A stretch of 64,000 bases of DNA, taken from positions 44,823,678-44,887,677 of the forward strand of contig CM049307.1 of assembly GCA_026874595.1 (NCBI GenBank), read 5' to 3'. The stretch is from Sipunculus nudus. Taxonomy: Eukaryota > Annelida > Sipuncula > Golfingiida > Sipunculidae. The translations under genes and the position numbers were made by a program. The notes beneath the pieces are model-generated. The model did no database searches and had not been told where the DNA came from. It saw only the letters and a program-made list of their open reading frames with translations. Shown here piece by piece: positions 9,672-20,629 of the stretch; the first letter of the stretch is position 1, and the number at the start of each line of letters is the position of its first letter.

Positions 9672-11462
9672 CTGTATGTATAAACGTAATCCAACTACAC
9701 CGGAGAAGCCCAGGGGTAACGACAAGAGCACTTTGGAGGGACGAGCCTCTCTTGACAACGACCTGCCGACAAGTGAAGCTACCACAGTCTGGATCCGAAT
9801 TATCTGTACAGCACAAGGCGGCCTGGCACAGCTTAGGGAGAGCACACGTCTGCTTTTTAGCAGCAGAGGCACCAGATTATTCCAGACCCAGGCAGAACTC
9901 AACATGGAGGTACACGGCATACCATCACGGCGGGTCACAGCACGCAGGTGATTCACACTAGTACACATGTTTCGGTATTTGGGGGGTCACAAACGAGGCA
10001 ATGTTTTCATGGGTGCCTGGAAGAAGCCACCAAACATGGGAAGCCTGGTCTAGGTATCAACCTGATTTATTGCTACAAAGCAGGCAGTTGCACCCACAAA
10101 ATGTGTTCCAGCTGTCGAGGACCAGATGAGGCGAAAGACTAATGGCTGGCCAATCTAGCTGCCACCACAAATTACAGTTGAATATGATAAAAAAAAAATG
10201 TGCCGCAGACAGAGTGGCACAGACAAGCTTGTCTTATTTTGGAGTATAACCCAACCGCATTTGAGCCAGGTCGGCCTGACATTCCAAGAAGCTAAGAATA
10301 AACATCTCTCTCCAGGTAAGGGACCTCTCGAATTTCCGCGGCTAGATAAGCCATCTGGAGGAGGCTGTCTCGACAGGAATGTAAATGTGGTTTCCAGTCT
10401 GGTTTACGACTCTCGGCGGCGCGTCAAAAAATGGTAGTTAGCGTTCCAGGTGGAGGTTTACATGGACACCAACATGTATTCCCGCTAAATTGGATCGTCT
10501 GCTGCACATCTGGAGGTGGTCACTCTTGATGACAAGGAATCTTTCAAGCTTATTCAATTGTCTACATTGGAATGTCGTTTTTACTAGCTAAGACGAACGG
10601 AAAATAAGGAATCCGGTAACTACACAGGGATGAATAATTAGTCTCTTTGTTTTCATTCTTTTTTGTTGCGCTGCATTCCCCCCAATAAAAAACGTTGGAG
10701 TGAGTAACAAATTTCCCCGAGAGCTCTCGCCATAAAAATATCTCAAAAGGAATGCGACTGTTTACTGTAATTACCGACTCAAAGCTTCTTTCCCGCAAGC
10801 GTCAGATCAACAGGAAATGGGCGCAGCGACGTAATTCAGATTAATCATCGCACAGCTGGATCGCGAAGAATTTTAGGTACATTGAAGAGTAATATCTCAG
10901 AACGAGATGGCTGACTCATACACCTGGCAGGCAGCTAACCGCATTGTAAAAGAATCAAAGTACGTGATGGAATTCACAGGATTTTTTTACACGGCAGCCC
11001 ATTAATCGTGCCTTCCTTGAGTGTGTCAAACATCCATCACCATATATTTAAAAGCCATATAGCCTCCTATCAAAAGAACTTAATGTTTCAACTGCATGAG
11101 AATCTAAAGTCTACTAAGTAATAAACCTCAGAAAATGAAACTCAGAGAAAGCATGGCAAACATACATTAATGGTAGAACGATATATTAAGCACTTATAAA
11201 AAAACACTACACTGCAGCTGCAATTATGTAAAATGAGCACAATTAATGTAAAAACAGGAGTATTAACGTTACTTTTTCAACCCCGCTTGAAAAGAGGTCC
11301 AATATTACTTCAAAAATGAATAATTGTTAAATGTTTACCACAATATTTCTGTACCACAAAGCTGTTGAATTGGAAATAGGAAACCTGCACTGAACTTGTT
11401 AACTGTTCCATATTTAAATGCTATTTAGAAATGCTTATTTAATAAAGGTCAGCATTACTGAC
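9672..11462 (-). promoter_or_regulatory. Intron 22 segment expected to hold the myorod promoter and 5' UTR exon
   Basis: The catchin coding exon starts at an acceptor, so at least one noncoding exon and a promoter must lie in this stretch. One consistent reading is a TATA-like TTTAAATATA at about 11044-11054 (minus strand), initiation near 11015 and a noncoding exon ending at donor CCAG|GTGTATGAG, whose GT is at about 10923. An E-box CAGCTG is at about 10853. The exact promoter is not established. No further coding exon is seen. Confidence 0.35.
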
Positions 11463-11553
11463 CGTCAGTTCCTTGATCTTCCTCTGAAGCTGGGCAACAA
11501 GGTTCTGTTCATCTTCAAGACGGCTGTTCAAGCTTGAGATCTCCTGGTCCTTC
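11463..11553 (-). CDS. Mhc: Mhc exon 22: proximal S2, last exon unique to full myosin
   Basis: 91 nt: one base completing Lys, then 30 codons, KDQEISSLNSRLEDEQNLVA to QLQRKIKELT. Acceptor AATCGCTTCCAG, donor GTCAGTAA. The intron that follows contains the catchin unit. Confidence 0.96.
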
Positions 11554-11936
11554 CTGGAAGCGATTGAAACAATAGTGATGTAATAAGAGAAGTATATCCT
11601 GCTATCAAGATTATGATGTCTAAGTTCAGAGTATGACACAAATAGTAAATCCCAAAATGACAATGTAAAAGCATCGTGTAATAAAGAAAACTCCGTTGTG
11701 TTTAGTGTTATATAATAAAATGTACCAATATATAAAATACGTCCTCATTAAACGATCCTCATGTAATGTGTTGCATCATCGTTCGTGTGCCAGCTAAATA
11801 AAACATAATATTTTCCGATCATGTTAACTGTTATCCCTATGACAAGAGGTGGTTTTACAATAAAATACAGCGAACCCATCCGTTCCAATTCAGCCTGACC
11901 ACAAAGAGATACTTCTGACAAAAGGGGAGAACTCAC

Positions 11937-12082
11937 TTTCTGACGCCTTCTTCCAAGTCACGCTTGACGCGCTCAAGATCATCAACTGTCTCCTGAGTCA
12001 TCTTCAGGTCATTCTCAACCTTGCGCTTGGCCTTCTCGACGTCAGCGCGGTGCTTCTTCTCGCGTTCCAAATTGTCCTCAAC
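11937..12082 (-). CDS. Mhc: Mhc exon 21: proximal S2
   Basis: 146 nt: 48 codons plus AA, which joins G of exon 22 as Lys. Begins [20 protein letters not shown] and ends [12 protein letters not shown]. Acceptor TTTTTCTTCCAG, donor GTGAGTTC. Confidence 0.96.
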
Positions 12083-12439
12083 CTGGAAGAAAAACAATTA
12101 CAATTATCTATGGCCACGTCACAGTAATATCGCCTCAATCCGTCTCATACGTAAAGCTACGTCCCGTATGGAATCACTTACACCAACATGTTTGAGTTTG
12201 TACACATGGTTGCAGTTTGTTAACCTTGAAATGTTTTCCAAATTGTATTTGAAAAATGTTGATGTCTGCAGAAAAGTAGGCAGAGAAACTATATTTTATA
12301 CACATGTCTGGAGATGGAACCAGAGACGAGGTTTTTCTTTAAATTGTTAAATGTTGTTTACAGTAAGTCAAGATCTCGAGTAAGTCAAACATCTCAAATC
12401 ATGCTAAATGGTGGTAATTCGCTATAAATTATTACTGAC

Positions 12440-12649
12440 CTCGTCGAGGGTTTGTTCAAGCTTCTGCTTGAGTTTGTTCAGATGATTGGCCTTGTCCTCC
12501 ATGGCGGCCAGGTCTTCCTGGGTCTTCTTAACATTCTCTTCCAGGTTCTTCTTATCCTTGGACAGTTTGCCGATCTGGTCATCTTGCTGGGCCATCTCAT
12601 CCTGGAGGGTGCGGATCTGGTTGTCCTTGGTCTGTTTCTCCTGTTCAGC
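12440..12649 (-). CDS. Mhc: Mhc exon 20: proximal S2
   Basis: 70 codons, phase 0 to 0, AEQEKQTKDNQIRTLQDEMA to KLKQKLEQTLDE. Acceptor CAATTTTACAG written on the minus strand as AATTTTACAG, donor GTCAGTAA. Strong heptad coiled coil with the conserved QDDQIGKLSKDKK stretch. Confidence 0.96.
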
Positions 12650-12974
12650 CTGTAAAATTAAAAAAATCATTGCATTAGTATAGCGGTTCGTGGTAAATGA
12701 TAATGCTTATGGGGTTCTATGATACATTTAAGTTGCCATGGATCGATCAGTATCATCAGTAACGCATTGTGTATGGTAGGGAATATGCACAAGGCTGCAT
12801 CTCTACTGAAGTGATGGAGTTGATTGCAATATTGTAAGTCTATTCTTAGATTGAAAACTTCACTTCCCATAAAAGCGTTTACAAAGAATAATGTATCAAT
12901 ACGACGCTGAATAATTTACCATGAAAGAGAATGATATGTATTTGTACAATTAGACAGCTAATAGATTTGCTCAC

Positions 12975-13440
12975 CTTGTTCAGGTTGAGTTCAAGGTCCT
13001 CGATGTCCTTCTTAAGCTCCTCGCACTCAGCCTCCACCTTTTTCTTGGCATTCTCCAACTCATCCACAGCGGTCTCCTCGTCGCCACAGCGTTCCTCCAG
13101 TTCCTTGATCTGAGATTCGTAATCAGCCTTTTGGGTAACCAGCTTGGTAATCCTCTCCTCGGCATCTCCAAGGTTCTCCTGCTCAGCCTGCAGCTGGAGG
13201 TAAAGGTCGTTCTTGGCCTGGAGCAGACCAACGTTCTGCTCTTCCAGTTCCTTCTTCAGTTTCTCGATCTTGGCCAGTTCTTCCTTGCACTTCTCCAGCT
13301 CCTCACCCTGCTTTCTCATTTCATCTTCCTGGCGGGCGATGCTCAGCAGAGGCTTGACGCGGGTGTACAGTTTCCACCACTGCCAGTTGCGGAGGGTCAG
13401 CCACTTGCGGATGTTACGCTGGATGATGCTCAGGCCCATA
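12975..13440 (-). CDS. Mhc: Mhc exon 19: regulatory-light-chain IQ, head-rod junction, start of S2
   Basis: 466 nt. One base completes Arg, then 155 codons. MGLSIIQRNIRKWLTLRNWQ and the WW motif form the regulatory light chain site, with P835 (in TRVKPLLS) marking the head-rod junction at the scallop position. S2 then starts with ARQEDEMRKQGEELEKCKEE and ends EDLELNLNK. Acceptor TTTATCATTACAG, donor GTGAGCAA. In molluscs this neck carries the Ca2+ switch of myosin-linked regulation. Confidence 0.97.
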
Positions 13441-13556
13441 CTGTAATGATAAACCACAGCCACTATAGGCACAAATCATATTTACATATCCATTTTAATT
13501 GCAAGATGCTTAGAAATAAAAAAAAACCGAATGTCTATTTCTTTTAATATACTGAC

Positions 13557-13814
13557 CGCTGGTCTTGCAGCTTCTTGTAGTTTCTGCGCATCAAGTAACC
13601 ACGGATGTGAGCCTGGAACAGGGAGATGATCTTGGCGAGACGCTCGTCACGCATGTCCTCAAGCTGACCGAGGACACCAGCGCGGAAGAAGACCTTGGTG
13701 TGACCAAGACGGTACTCATTCTCTCCAAGCTGAAGAGCAGACAGTACCTTCTCTGTGACAACCTTGCCGTCAACGAAGCCCTGTGGGATGGCGTTGGGAG
13801 CCAGGATCGAGTAT
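13557..13814 (-). CDS. Mhc: Mhc exon 18: converter and essential-light-chain IQ
   Basis: 258 nt. It begins YSILAPNAIPQGFVDGKVVT, continues LGHTKVFFRAGVLGQLEDMR and ends in the essential light chain IQ helix (ISLFQAHIRGYLMRRNYKKL). Only one copy is seen, unlike insects, where the converter is alternatively spliced. Acceptor CATCTGACAG, donor GTCAGTAT. Confidence 0.97.
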
Positions 13815-14032
13815 CTGTCAGATGCACAAGATTTTTAAATGCAATGGCAATAAAATTTGTCGTGAATATTGTCATGTTTCTTGGAATCAAGTGCTAAAAC
13901 TGCAAGGTTATTAAGAAAAACAATCTCTTTTTGATTATTCAGCCTCAGAATGGAGGAATTGCACTGCATATTATGTCGGGAGGTACCGTAATGACTTTTT
14001 GTAAAATTTATATGATAAAATGCGTCACAAAC

Positions 14033-14150
14033 CTCTGCTTGAAGTCAGAGTAGATCATCCTGTTGGGGAAGCCCTTACGGCAGATACGGATACCCTCAAG
14101 TACACCGTTACATTGCAGCTGGTGCAACACGAGCTCAGAATCAATGAGAC
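14033..14150 (-). CDS. Mhc: Mhc exon 17: SH2/SH1 helices
   Basis: 118 nt with two leading and two trailing split-codon bases. [20 protein letters not shown] then [18 protein letters not shown]: the reactive cysteines SH2 (C693) and SH1 (C703) fall at scallop numbers. All eight exon 16 alternatives end in a single G that completes G680 here. Acceptor TATTTTCTGCAG, donor GTTTGTGA. Confidence 0.97.
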
Positions 14151-15039
14151 CTGCAGAAAATATCAGCAAGGTTGTTTTTAGTTGATATAACAAGGCAAGG
14201 TTGTTAATACCGGGGACTTTCAAAATTATCCGTGTTTTTTAAACTGGCATAATGCTAGGAACGATTATAATCGATATGTGCCTTCTTACACAACTGTTTG
14301 CACTTCTGTGGAACAGCCTGTTCTTTTTCATTTTTATGTATGTTTTTCGTCCTTGTGATTTTGCATGTTAGCTTTGCAAATTTTAGAAGCGTCAAAAAGA
14401 GCAATATTACATTTTTTGTAGTCATCATTAAAATGTTCTAGTGTTTCTCTTTATGTCACACAATTATTATTAATAAAGATCAATACTTTCTCAGCAGTAA
14501 TTGATTACATCGATCTGAAAAGCAACACATGCTGCTTCTGTTACCTACCGATAATCTCATGCTGGCCTGTATATACACGTGTGAAACGAACAACAAAAAT
14601 ATTAATGAGAAAGGAACGAGGCAGATGAGATTGAAAGAGGGTATAGATGAAGAACGGAACAGGGTATGTATAACAAACATTCAGCATCTTACCTGAGTTT
14701 TTTTCCGGGGATCATTTTGCTTGCTCGTCAGAGAACACATTAATTAATCTTCTTTTTTATTGTATTTGTAACTTATTCATATGTAATTTAGAAAATCATT
14801 AGAGAAGATAGATGCTTGTTATCCTTAAGTAAGCAAATATACACTAACGATGCAGTGACCTATACAGATTAACAACAGCACTAGAGAATATATAGTCAGA
14901 ATAAGGTTAAGTGAGTATTTGCCAGTCATTGCTTAGTATTTTGTATATTTTTACACTTTTAATAGAAATTCATAAATTGCCATTCCTGTTGGTGCTTCAC
15001 CACCAAAGTGAATTTTCTCGTCTTGTTTTCACATCTCAC
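14151..15039 (-). other. Mhc: Intron between exon 17 and the last exon 16 alternative
   Basis: 889 bp with no additional exon copy found. In mutually exclusive clusters such constitutive-side introns can hold docking elements, but I could not identify one by eye. Confidence 0.5.
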
Positions 15040-15127
15040 CTGGTTCCTTGAACTCGTTAGGAATGATGCAGCGCACAAAGTGTGGATTGGTGCTTCTTAG
15101 GTTTGTCATCAGTTTGAATAGGGATTC
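15040..15127 (-). CDS. Mhc: Mhc exon 16h: actin-interface/transducer alternative 8
   Basis: 88 nt, 29 codons plus [21 protein letters not shown] then IIPNEFKEP. Encodes the helix after loop 2 on the actin face and the HFVRCIIPN strand of the central sheet (codons 651-679). Its Phe4 and RST are shared only in part with 16g. TGCATG lies 6-11 nt upstream of the acceptor (15133-15138). Donor GTGAGATG. Confidence 0.95.
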
Positions 15128-15379
15128 CTACACATGCACCGACCGCCAAAAGAAAACATTATTAACAAGCCAGTACCATATACAGTTATGTGCTGAAAGA
15201 GAACAGGAAGAAAGTGAACGATTCTCATGCAAGTGGAAGAAAAAGTGGTCAGAGAAAACGCGACCTGAAATTCAAGATACCTGCGTCTAGTATGAACAGA
15301 ACGTACGGCTTTAGGAACATGCCGCCTGCGGTGTTGCCACCGTACATTGCATGTCTCGTATTTTGGTCAGGGGGCTTAC

Positions 15380-15467
15380 CTGGCTCCTTGAACTCGTTTG
15401 GGATGATGCATCGGACAAAATGTGGGGAGGTACTTCGAAGATTTGTCATCAATTTGTTTAAGGATTC
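15380..15467 (-). CDS. Mhc: Mhc exon 16g: actin-interface/transducer alternative 7
   Basis: 88 nt: [20 protein letters not shown] then IIPNEFKEP. Shares the RST variant with 16h (other copies have YHT or YNT). TGCATG lies 6-11 nt upstream of the acceptor (15473-15478). Donor GTAAGCCC. Confidence 0.95.
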
Positions 15468-16311
15468 CTAATCATGCATATCCGGAGAGAAAAGCATACA
15501 ATAATTAGTCCAAGTTAAGATGGGGTTACGAAGGTATGCTGATTGGTCCATGTTGTAGCGCTGGAAGGAAGGAAAGGGTGCTTTTTTAACATGCAGATCA
15601 GGTTCACACAAAATCACGCGGGTGAAACAATCGGGTGCTAGGATCCTCACGTCATAGCAGGGTCACTAAAAAGAAGAATTTTACAATATTAACACACTTG
15701 GGATGATAAACATGCACATGCCGCCTCCGCCGTCGAAGGTCGTTGGCTAGAAAAATAGACAATTAACACAAGGTAGATGGAATGTAAAGGAGGTATACAC
15801 ACGAAATCACATGCTGGGTAAGAAGGTGATGGAATGTGAGGTTGAAAACTTCTGTAGCTATGATTATGAGGTATCAGGATTCACACATTGTGGTATAAAG
15901 GTGCATTGCTGACCGACACTCGGGTACACTCCTATTTAAGTCCTGTTATGGCAAACCCACTTACATTTTACTTCCTTTAAAGAAACTTTCAACTCAATTT
16001 TTACTGAATGTTTGTTTTCAATAAGATATTTTCTTAGGAAGGTTCCAGGCTAAATGCATGCAATACTCCATAAATATTTATAAGTTTATTGAAATTTTAA
16101 AAAGACCGCTTTTTTCCATTTAAATAGTAATCAACCAAAGAAAAATATCGCGGTCTTCCAATTAATCAGAAAAGTCCATATATATTTCGATATATATTAT
16201 TCTTATTAAAGTTCCCTTTACAGAAGTGTGCATAACATCGAGATGCCCATATAGGCCAAACCACTCGCGAGTTTTGTACACTCAGAAAAGCACACTACTT
16301 TTTTAGGTTAC

Positions 16312-16399
16312 CTGGTTCCTTGAACTCGTTTGGGATGATGCAACGAACAAAGTGCGGGTTTGTGTGGTACAATGTTGTCATCAGCTTGTTGAGAGATTC
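16312..16399 (-). CDS. Mhc: Mhc exon 16f: actin-interface/transducer alternative 6
   Basis: 88 nt: [20 protein letters not shown] then IIPNEFKEP. The TTL in place of TNL is unique in the array. TGCATG lies 6-11 nt upstream of the acceptor (16405-16410). Donor GTAACCTA. Confidence 0.95.
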
Positions 16400-16682
16400 C
16401 TGTTCATGCATAGATGCACAACGAAGGAATTAAATTAGATGAAGCAAGGTAATAGAATGGGCAGAAAGATTCACATAGTGGTATAGACAGGTTCAGCTTG
16501 TCACATGCAGCCGTTGAGAACCTCACCTGTTCATAAATTCACAAAATTATATGCATTAGGACAAAACTTGTCAGTGCGAAAGGGTCATTGTGTCAGGAGG
16601 CTGGACAAAAAAGCCTTATATATAAAGCTGAATGTGTGGTCAGGATAAAACAGGATTTCCACATCAAGATGCAGATATATAC

Positions 16683-16770
16683 CTGCTTCCTTGAACTCGT
16701 TGGGGATGATGCAACGCACGAAGTGGGGACAGGTGTGGTACAGGTTGGTCATCAGTTTGTTCAGGGATTC
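16683..16770 (-). CDS. Mhc: Mhc exon 16e: actin-interface/transducer alternative 5
   Basis: 88 nt: [20 protein letters not shown] then IIPNEFKEA. It carries an extra Cys before PHFVRC and ends Ala-Gly instead of Pro-Gly at the turn into the SH2 helix. Donor GTATATAT. The upstream TGCATG of its neighbours is degraded here. Confidence 0.95.
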
Positions 16771-17342
16771 CTAACATTCATGAGGATTAGACACAAAATT
16801 CAATATTAATTGTGATAACATGGTTACACACTCAGTTCCAGTCGCATTCCCGTGGTTCTATAAGTGTCACTCAGGTGATTATTCTGTGGTAGGCATGCAT
16901 AGGAAAGAAAGATCATTCACATCATCGAGGTTCTGAAAGAGAAAAGTGATGCATAAATCAGGGGTAATAGGAGAGACTGGAAGGGCAAAGGAGAGAGATA
17001 GTGAGGGAACTGGGTTACTCTCTTATGAGGGAACATTTAATTCAGGATATTAGGTTATTCCGTCTACGGTGAGGGGGGAAAGGATTATTTTCACATCTAA
17101 AGGGTTCACACGATAAAAATTTACCTGTCCATATCAGTGGTTAATGCTCAAATGATTCTGCCCGAGGTAGTGGCTTTCTTTGCTCGGAGGTTTGATATAA
17201 CTATATACAAAGGGTATGGTTCCATGCTGAGGTGATACTATGATAAATAGCAAGATTCGGATCTCAGGTTAATTGTCCAAGGTGATACAAAATGGAATCA
17301 CCTGGCTTCAAGTTAGGTCAGGTTAAGGTGAATGCAAGTTAC

Positions 17343-17430
17343 CTGCTTGCTTTAATTCATTAGGGATGATACATCTCACGAAGTGAGGTGATGTGTGGTA
17401 CAAGTTTGTCATCAGCTTATTCAGCTGTTC
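17343..17430 (-). CDS. Mhc: Mhc exon 16d: actin-interface/transducer alternative 4
   Basis: 88 nt: [20 protein letters not shown] then [10 protein letters not shown] member of the EQL subgroup (16a-16d). It sits in a recently duplicated block with 16c and shares flanking intron sequence. Donor GTAACTTG. Confidence 0.95.
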
Positions 17431-18030
17431 CTGTGGAGTTATAATTAATCCTGAAAGTTAGTTTCACACCCAGACGTTCACCTTTATGTAACACATATAA
17501 TTGCGAACATGACAACATAGATATGTTAACGTCTGGTTAAGAGGTTGGTCACAATTTCTTAAATAGGGTGAGGATTAACAGGTTCAGGTGTGTAAAATAA
17601 AACAACACCACGAATGAATTCACAAAAAAATCACAAAACTATATGCATAAGGGCAACATTGTCAGTGCACGTGTCATTGTGACAGGGGGCCGGACAAAAA
17701 AAACTGGGTTACACTCATATCAGAGAACATTTAATTCAGCATATGAGAGAACTCAGTCTAAGGCGAGGGGTAATAATTATTTTAACATACATTTTGGGGT
17801 TCGCCCGACACACATTAACCTGTCTGTATCAGTGGTTAATGCTCAAATGATTTTCCCGGAGGTAGTTTTGTTGAGAGATCTGATATAAATATAAACAAAA
17901 GGTCTGGTTCCATGCTGAGGTGATACTAGGATGAAAAATAATACTTGGATTTCAGGTTAATCGTCCACAGTGATACTAGATGGAATCACCTGAATTCAAG
18001 TTTGGTAAGGTTGGGGCGAATGCAAATTAC

Positions 18031-18118
18031 CTCCTTTCTTAAATTCATTAGGGATGATACATCTCACGAAGTGAGGTGATGTGTGGTACAAGTTCGTCAA
18101 CAGTTTATTCAGCTGTTC
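18031..18118 (-). CDS. Mhc: Mhc exon 16c: actin-interface/transducer alternative 3
   Basis: 88 nt: [20 protein letters not shown] then IIPNEFKKG. The end Lys-Lys-Gly-Gly replaces the usual Lys-Gln/Glu-Pro-Gly, which removes the turn proline and adds charge at the base of the SH2 helix. Donor GTAATTTG. Confidence 0.95.
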
Positions 18119-18938
18119 CTGTGGAGTTATAATTAATCATGAAACTTAGCTTCACATCCGGACGCACATCCTTATACATCCATATATTTGTGGACATGAC
18201 AACACTGATTTGTGAACGTCGGTTAAGAGGTTGGTCATAATTTCCTAAAAAAAAGGCGAGGATTAACAGGATCAGGTGTCTAAGATGGAACAACACCACG
18301 AATGGGTGTTCTTTAGGAAAAGGTTCTAGTTTGCTAATGTAAATACATCATAAGGCCAAATGAAAACGATGTTCCGAATTTGGCCTTGCCTTTGATGAAC
18401 ATAACACATGACAACAGATCATATTGGACTGTGTCAGTATTGAGAACGTATCAGCCAGATGTTTAGAGGCATGGTGTTAAATTAGTATCGCCATTCAGTG
18501 AGGAAAAGAATGCTGTTCTCTAAAGGTACTTTATCATACTTATTTTATCAGCACTCAGCATGGCCATCCTATGGCTGGTTTTAAGGATTAATTTGTTGAG
18601 AGGGATGTCCACTTCAAATCTAGTTCAAGTGGAGAAGATGACCCGTTTCCATTAGCATACTATTCTACCGATTGGCAACCAATATGGTTGCTCATTTATT
18701 TTCAACCATGGGCACTACATGTAACAGGACTAACTGGGTTAGAGGAAGAAGTGCAAGTTAAACAAAAAGGGTAAAGACTATGGTTTCATGCTCGAGTGTT
18801 TGTTGGCGTTACCTCGGTGAAGGAAGGTTGGGTTAATTAAGGATTCAGAAAGGGTTAAGTGATCTACTCGGTGCCAGACTGACACCTCCATAGACAGTTC
18901 ACATCTATTCTGCTTGCAGTCGAAGAAATGTAGGTTAC
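18119..18938 (-). other. Mhc: Intron between exons 16b and 16c
   Basis: 820 bp. The first part repeats the intron sequence upstream of 16d. The remainder shows no exon remnant or other recognisable feature. Confidence 0.5.
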
Positions 18939-19026
18939 CTGGCTGTTTCAACTCATTGGGGATGATGCATCTCACGAAGTGAGGGGAGGTGTGGTACAGG
19001 TTTGTCATCAGCTTGTTCAATTGTTC
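18939..19026 (-). CDS. Mhc: Mhc exon 16b: actin-interface/transducer alternative 2
   Basis: 88 nt: [20 protein letters not shown] then IIPNELKQP. Closest to a general muscle-myosin consensus. Donor GTAACCTA. Confidence 0.95.
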
Positions 19027-19441
19027 CTGAAGAGGTATTTGGAGCCATAGGGGTTAACACATGTATTATATGTAATAATTCAGAGTTAATGGCTACACTC
19101 CATGCAGTTCACACTTGTTTCAGTATATTCTGGAACAATATCACTCAGAGAATAAAACACAGCAGACAGAATGATAGACTGGATGGTTACTACCGTGCAG
19201 ATTGCTGGCACATATATTTTTATATGCACCACTATGTTTCACTGAAAAGGGAAATGTATTAAATTTGTGGTAGAGTGTTCGGAAGGCCTTCTTGATGGAA
19301 GACCTGTAAAGTTTTTTTGGGTTGGGTCACACCGGTATTCGTCGTGGAAACACTGGGATCGGATTACTACTTTGTTGAAAAGGAACCTACGTCTCGGAAG
19401 GTAACATCTATAAGGAATGGGGTTAAATTGCATGAGTTTAC

Positions 19442-19529
19442 CTGGCTGCTTCAATTCATTTGGCACAATGCATCTGATAAAGTGTGGCGATGTGTTGTAC
19501 AAGTTTGTCAACAACTTGTTCAATTGTTC
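19442..19529 (-). CDS. Mhc: Mhc exon 16a: actin-interface/transducer alternative 1
   Basis: 88 nt: [20 protein letters not shown] then IVPNELKQP. The most divergent strand (HFIRCIVPN against HFVRCIIPN elsewhere). First copy in transcription order. Donor GTAAACTC. Confidence 0.95.
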
Positions 19530-20629
19530 CTGAAAACCAATAACTAAAAGATCAATATCACACGGCAGATATCGGATTTTGTGGGTGGCATTTCCATGCT
19601 GGTTGTGGTGAAATGGACGTTCTATCTATGGTTTTGGAAAAGAGAGAAATAGTCGATGAGGTTTGTCATTACTGGAAAATGGTCTGAATAGAATATGGGA
19701 GGAGTATGGCGATTTCCAATTTAATCACCCGGGAAATAAGGATAGTCAACTCTTCAATCACACGAGGATGAGGATCTAGATTTTTTGTACGGGTGCCAGG
19801 GGGCACAGTGGCTCAGAAGAGTGATCTGGTCATGAATGGATACAAGTTATTAAGATAAAGGTTCACTGTACTAAGTGTTAGAATATTTTGAAAACATTTC
19901 GCTTGTTTATTAAAAACGAAGTAGTGGTGTCATGCCCATGCTGGTTTAATTCATCTTTTGGCATTATCATGGTGAAGAATGGGTTTCAGGGTAAACATTT
20001 GGAGATTACAGAAGGGATCTATAAAATAATGGGGTAGAGGAGAGAAGGGTTAGATCTGGAAGTGGGTAAAGGGTAAGAGGTAATATGTACTGGTGAAAGG
20101 TCAGGCAACCTGGTACGTAAAGAGGGGGAAGGAAAGTACACTGCAAATCCACGTGAGGCACACCACTCAACTGTAGACCAAAGGGTAAACATTAACGTAT
20201 ACATCACACATGGGTACATCAGTATATCACACAGAGTTTGTATATACATAACAAATAGGTACATCAGTTATTCACACAAATTTTGTTATATGGATGCAAA
20301 GGAATATATTTATGTATATATTTATTTCATATGCTTCGTAATACTAAATATACTTAGAATATCAAAATATTAAATTGTTATCTTTAAAGTTCAGCATTAC
20401 TCTTTTTGCAAAAGGTGTAGAAACATCACCTGTCATTACCAGGTTCATGTTTTAAAAAGTAGTTTTATTAGACCTTTAAGATGGAGTGAGAACAGTTTAA
20501 GAGTTATTATCAAGTTAACAAGTGCATTGGTAAGGATTTACCAACGATAATTTCAGCGTCTATTCATTAACAATCCGATGTTAAGTATAATCAGTTTGTT
20601 CACTGCACTGTTCAGAGAAATGTATTTAC
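19530..20629 (-). other. Mhc: Intron between exon 15 and the exon 16 array
   Basis: 1.1 kb preceding the first alternative exon. No additional copy of exon 16 is found. It is a candidate location for RNA-structure elements that make the array mutually exclusive, but none is identifiable by eye. Confidence 0.5.

Larger units (their letters stand above)
17012..18300. repeat. Tandem segmental duplication carrying exons 16d and 16c
   Basis: About 600 bp of intron-exon-intron at 17012-17615 recurs at 17702-18300, offset about 689 bp. Landmarks in both copies are CATTTAATTCAG, TCAGTGGTTAATGCTCAAATGA, TTCCATGCTGAGGTGATACTA and GGTTAAGAGGTTGGTCA. A further fragment (ATTCACAAAA...GGACAAAAAA) links 16540-16615 with 17620-17705. 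Intron identity shows this was the most recent duplication in the array. Confidence 0.85.

Noticed and set aside
9665-9694. Upstream ATG extending catchin by ten residues (MDYVYTYSEA)
   Set aside because: It lies upstream of the CATACATACAG acceptor, in intron sequence.
14480-14680. Possible ninth copy of exon 16 between 16h and exon 17
   Set aside because: Scanned for the NKLMTNL and HFVRC codons and found none.
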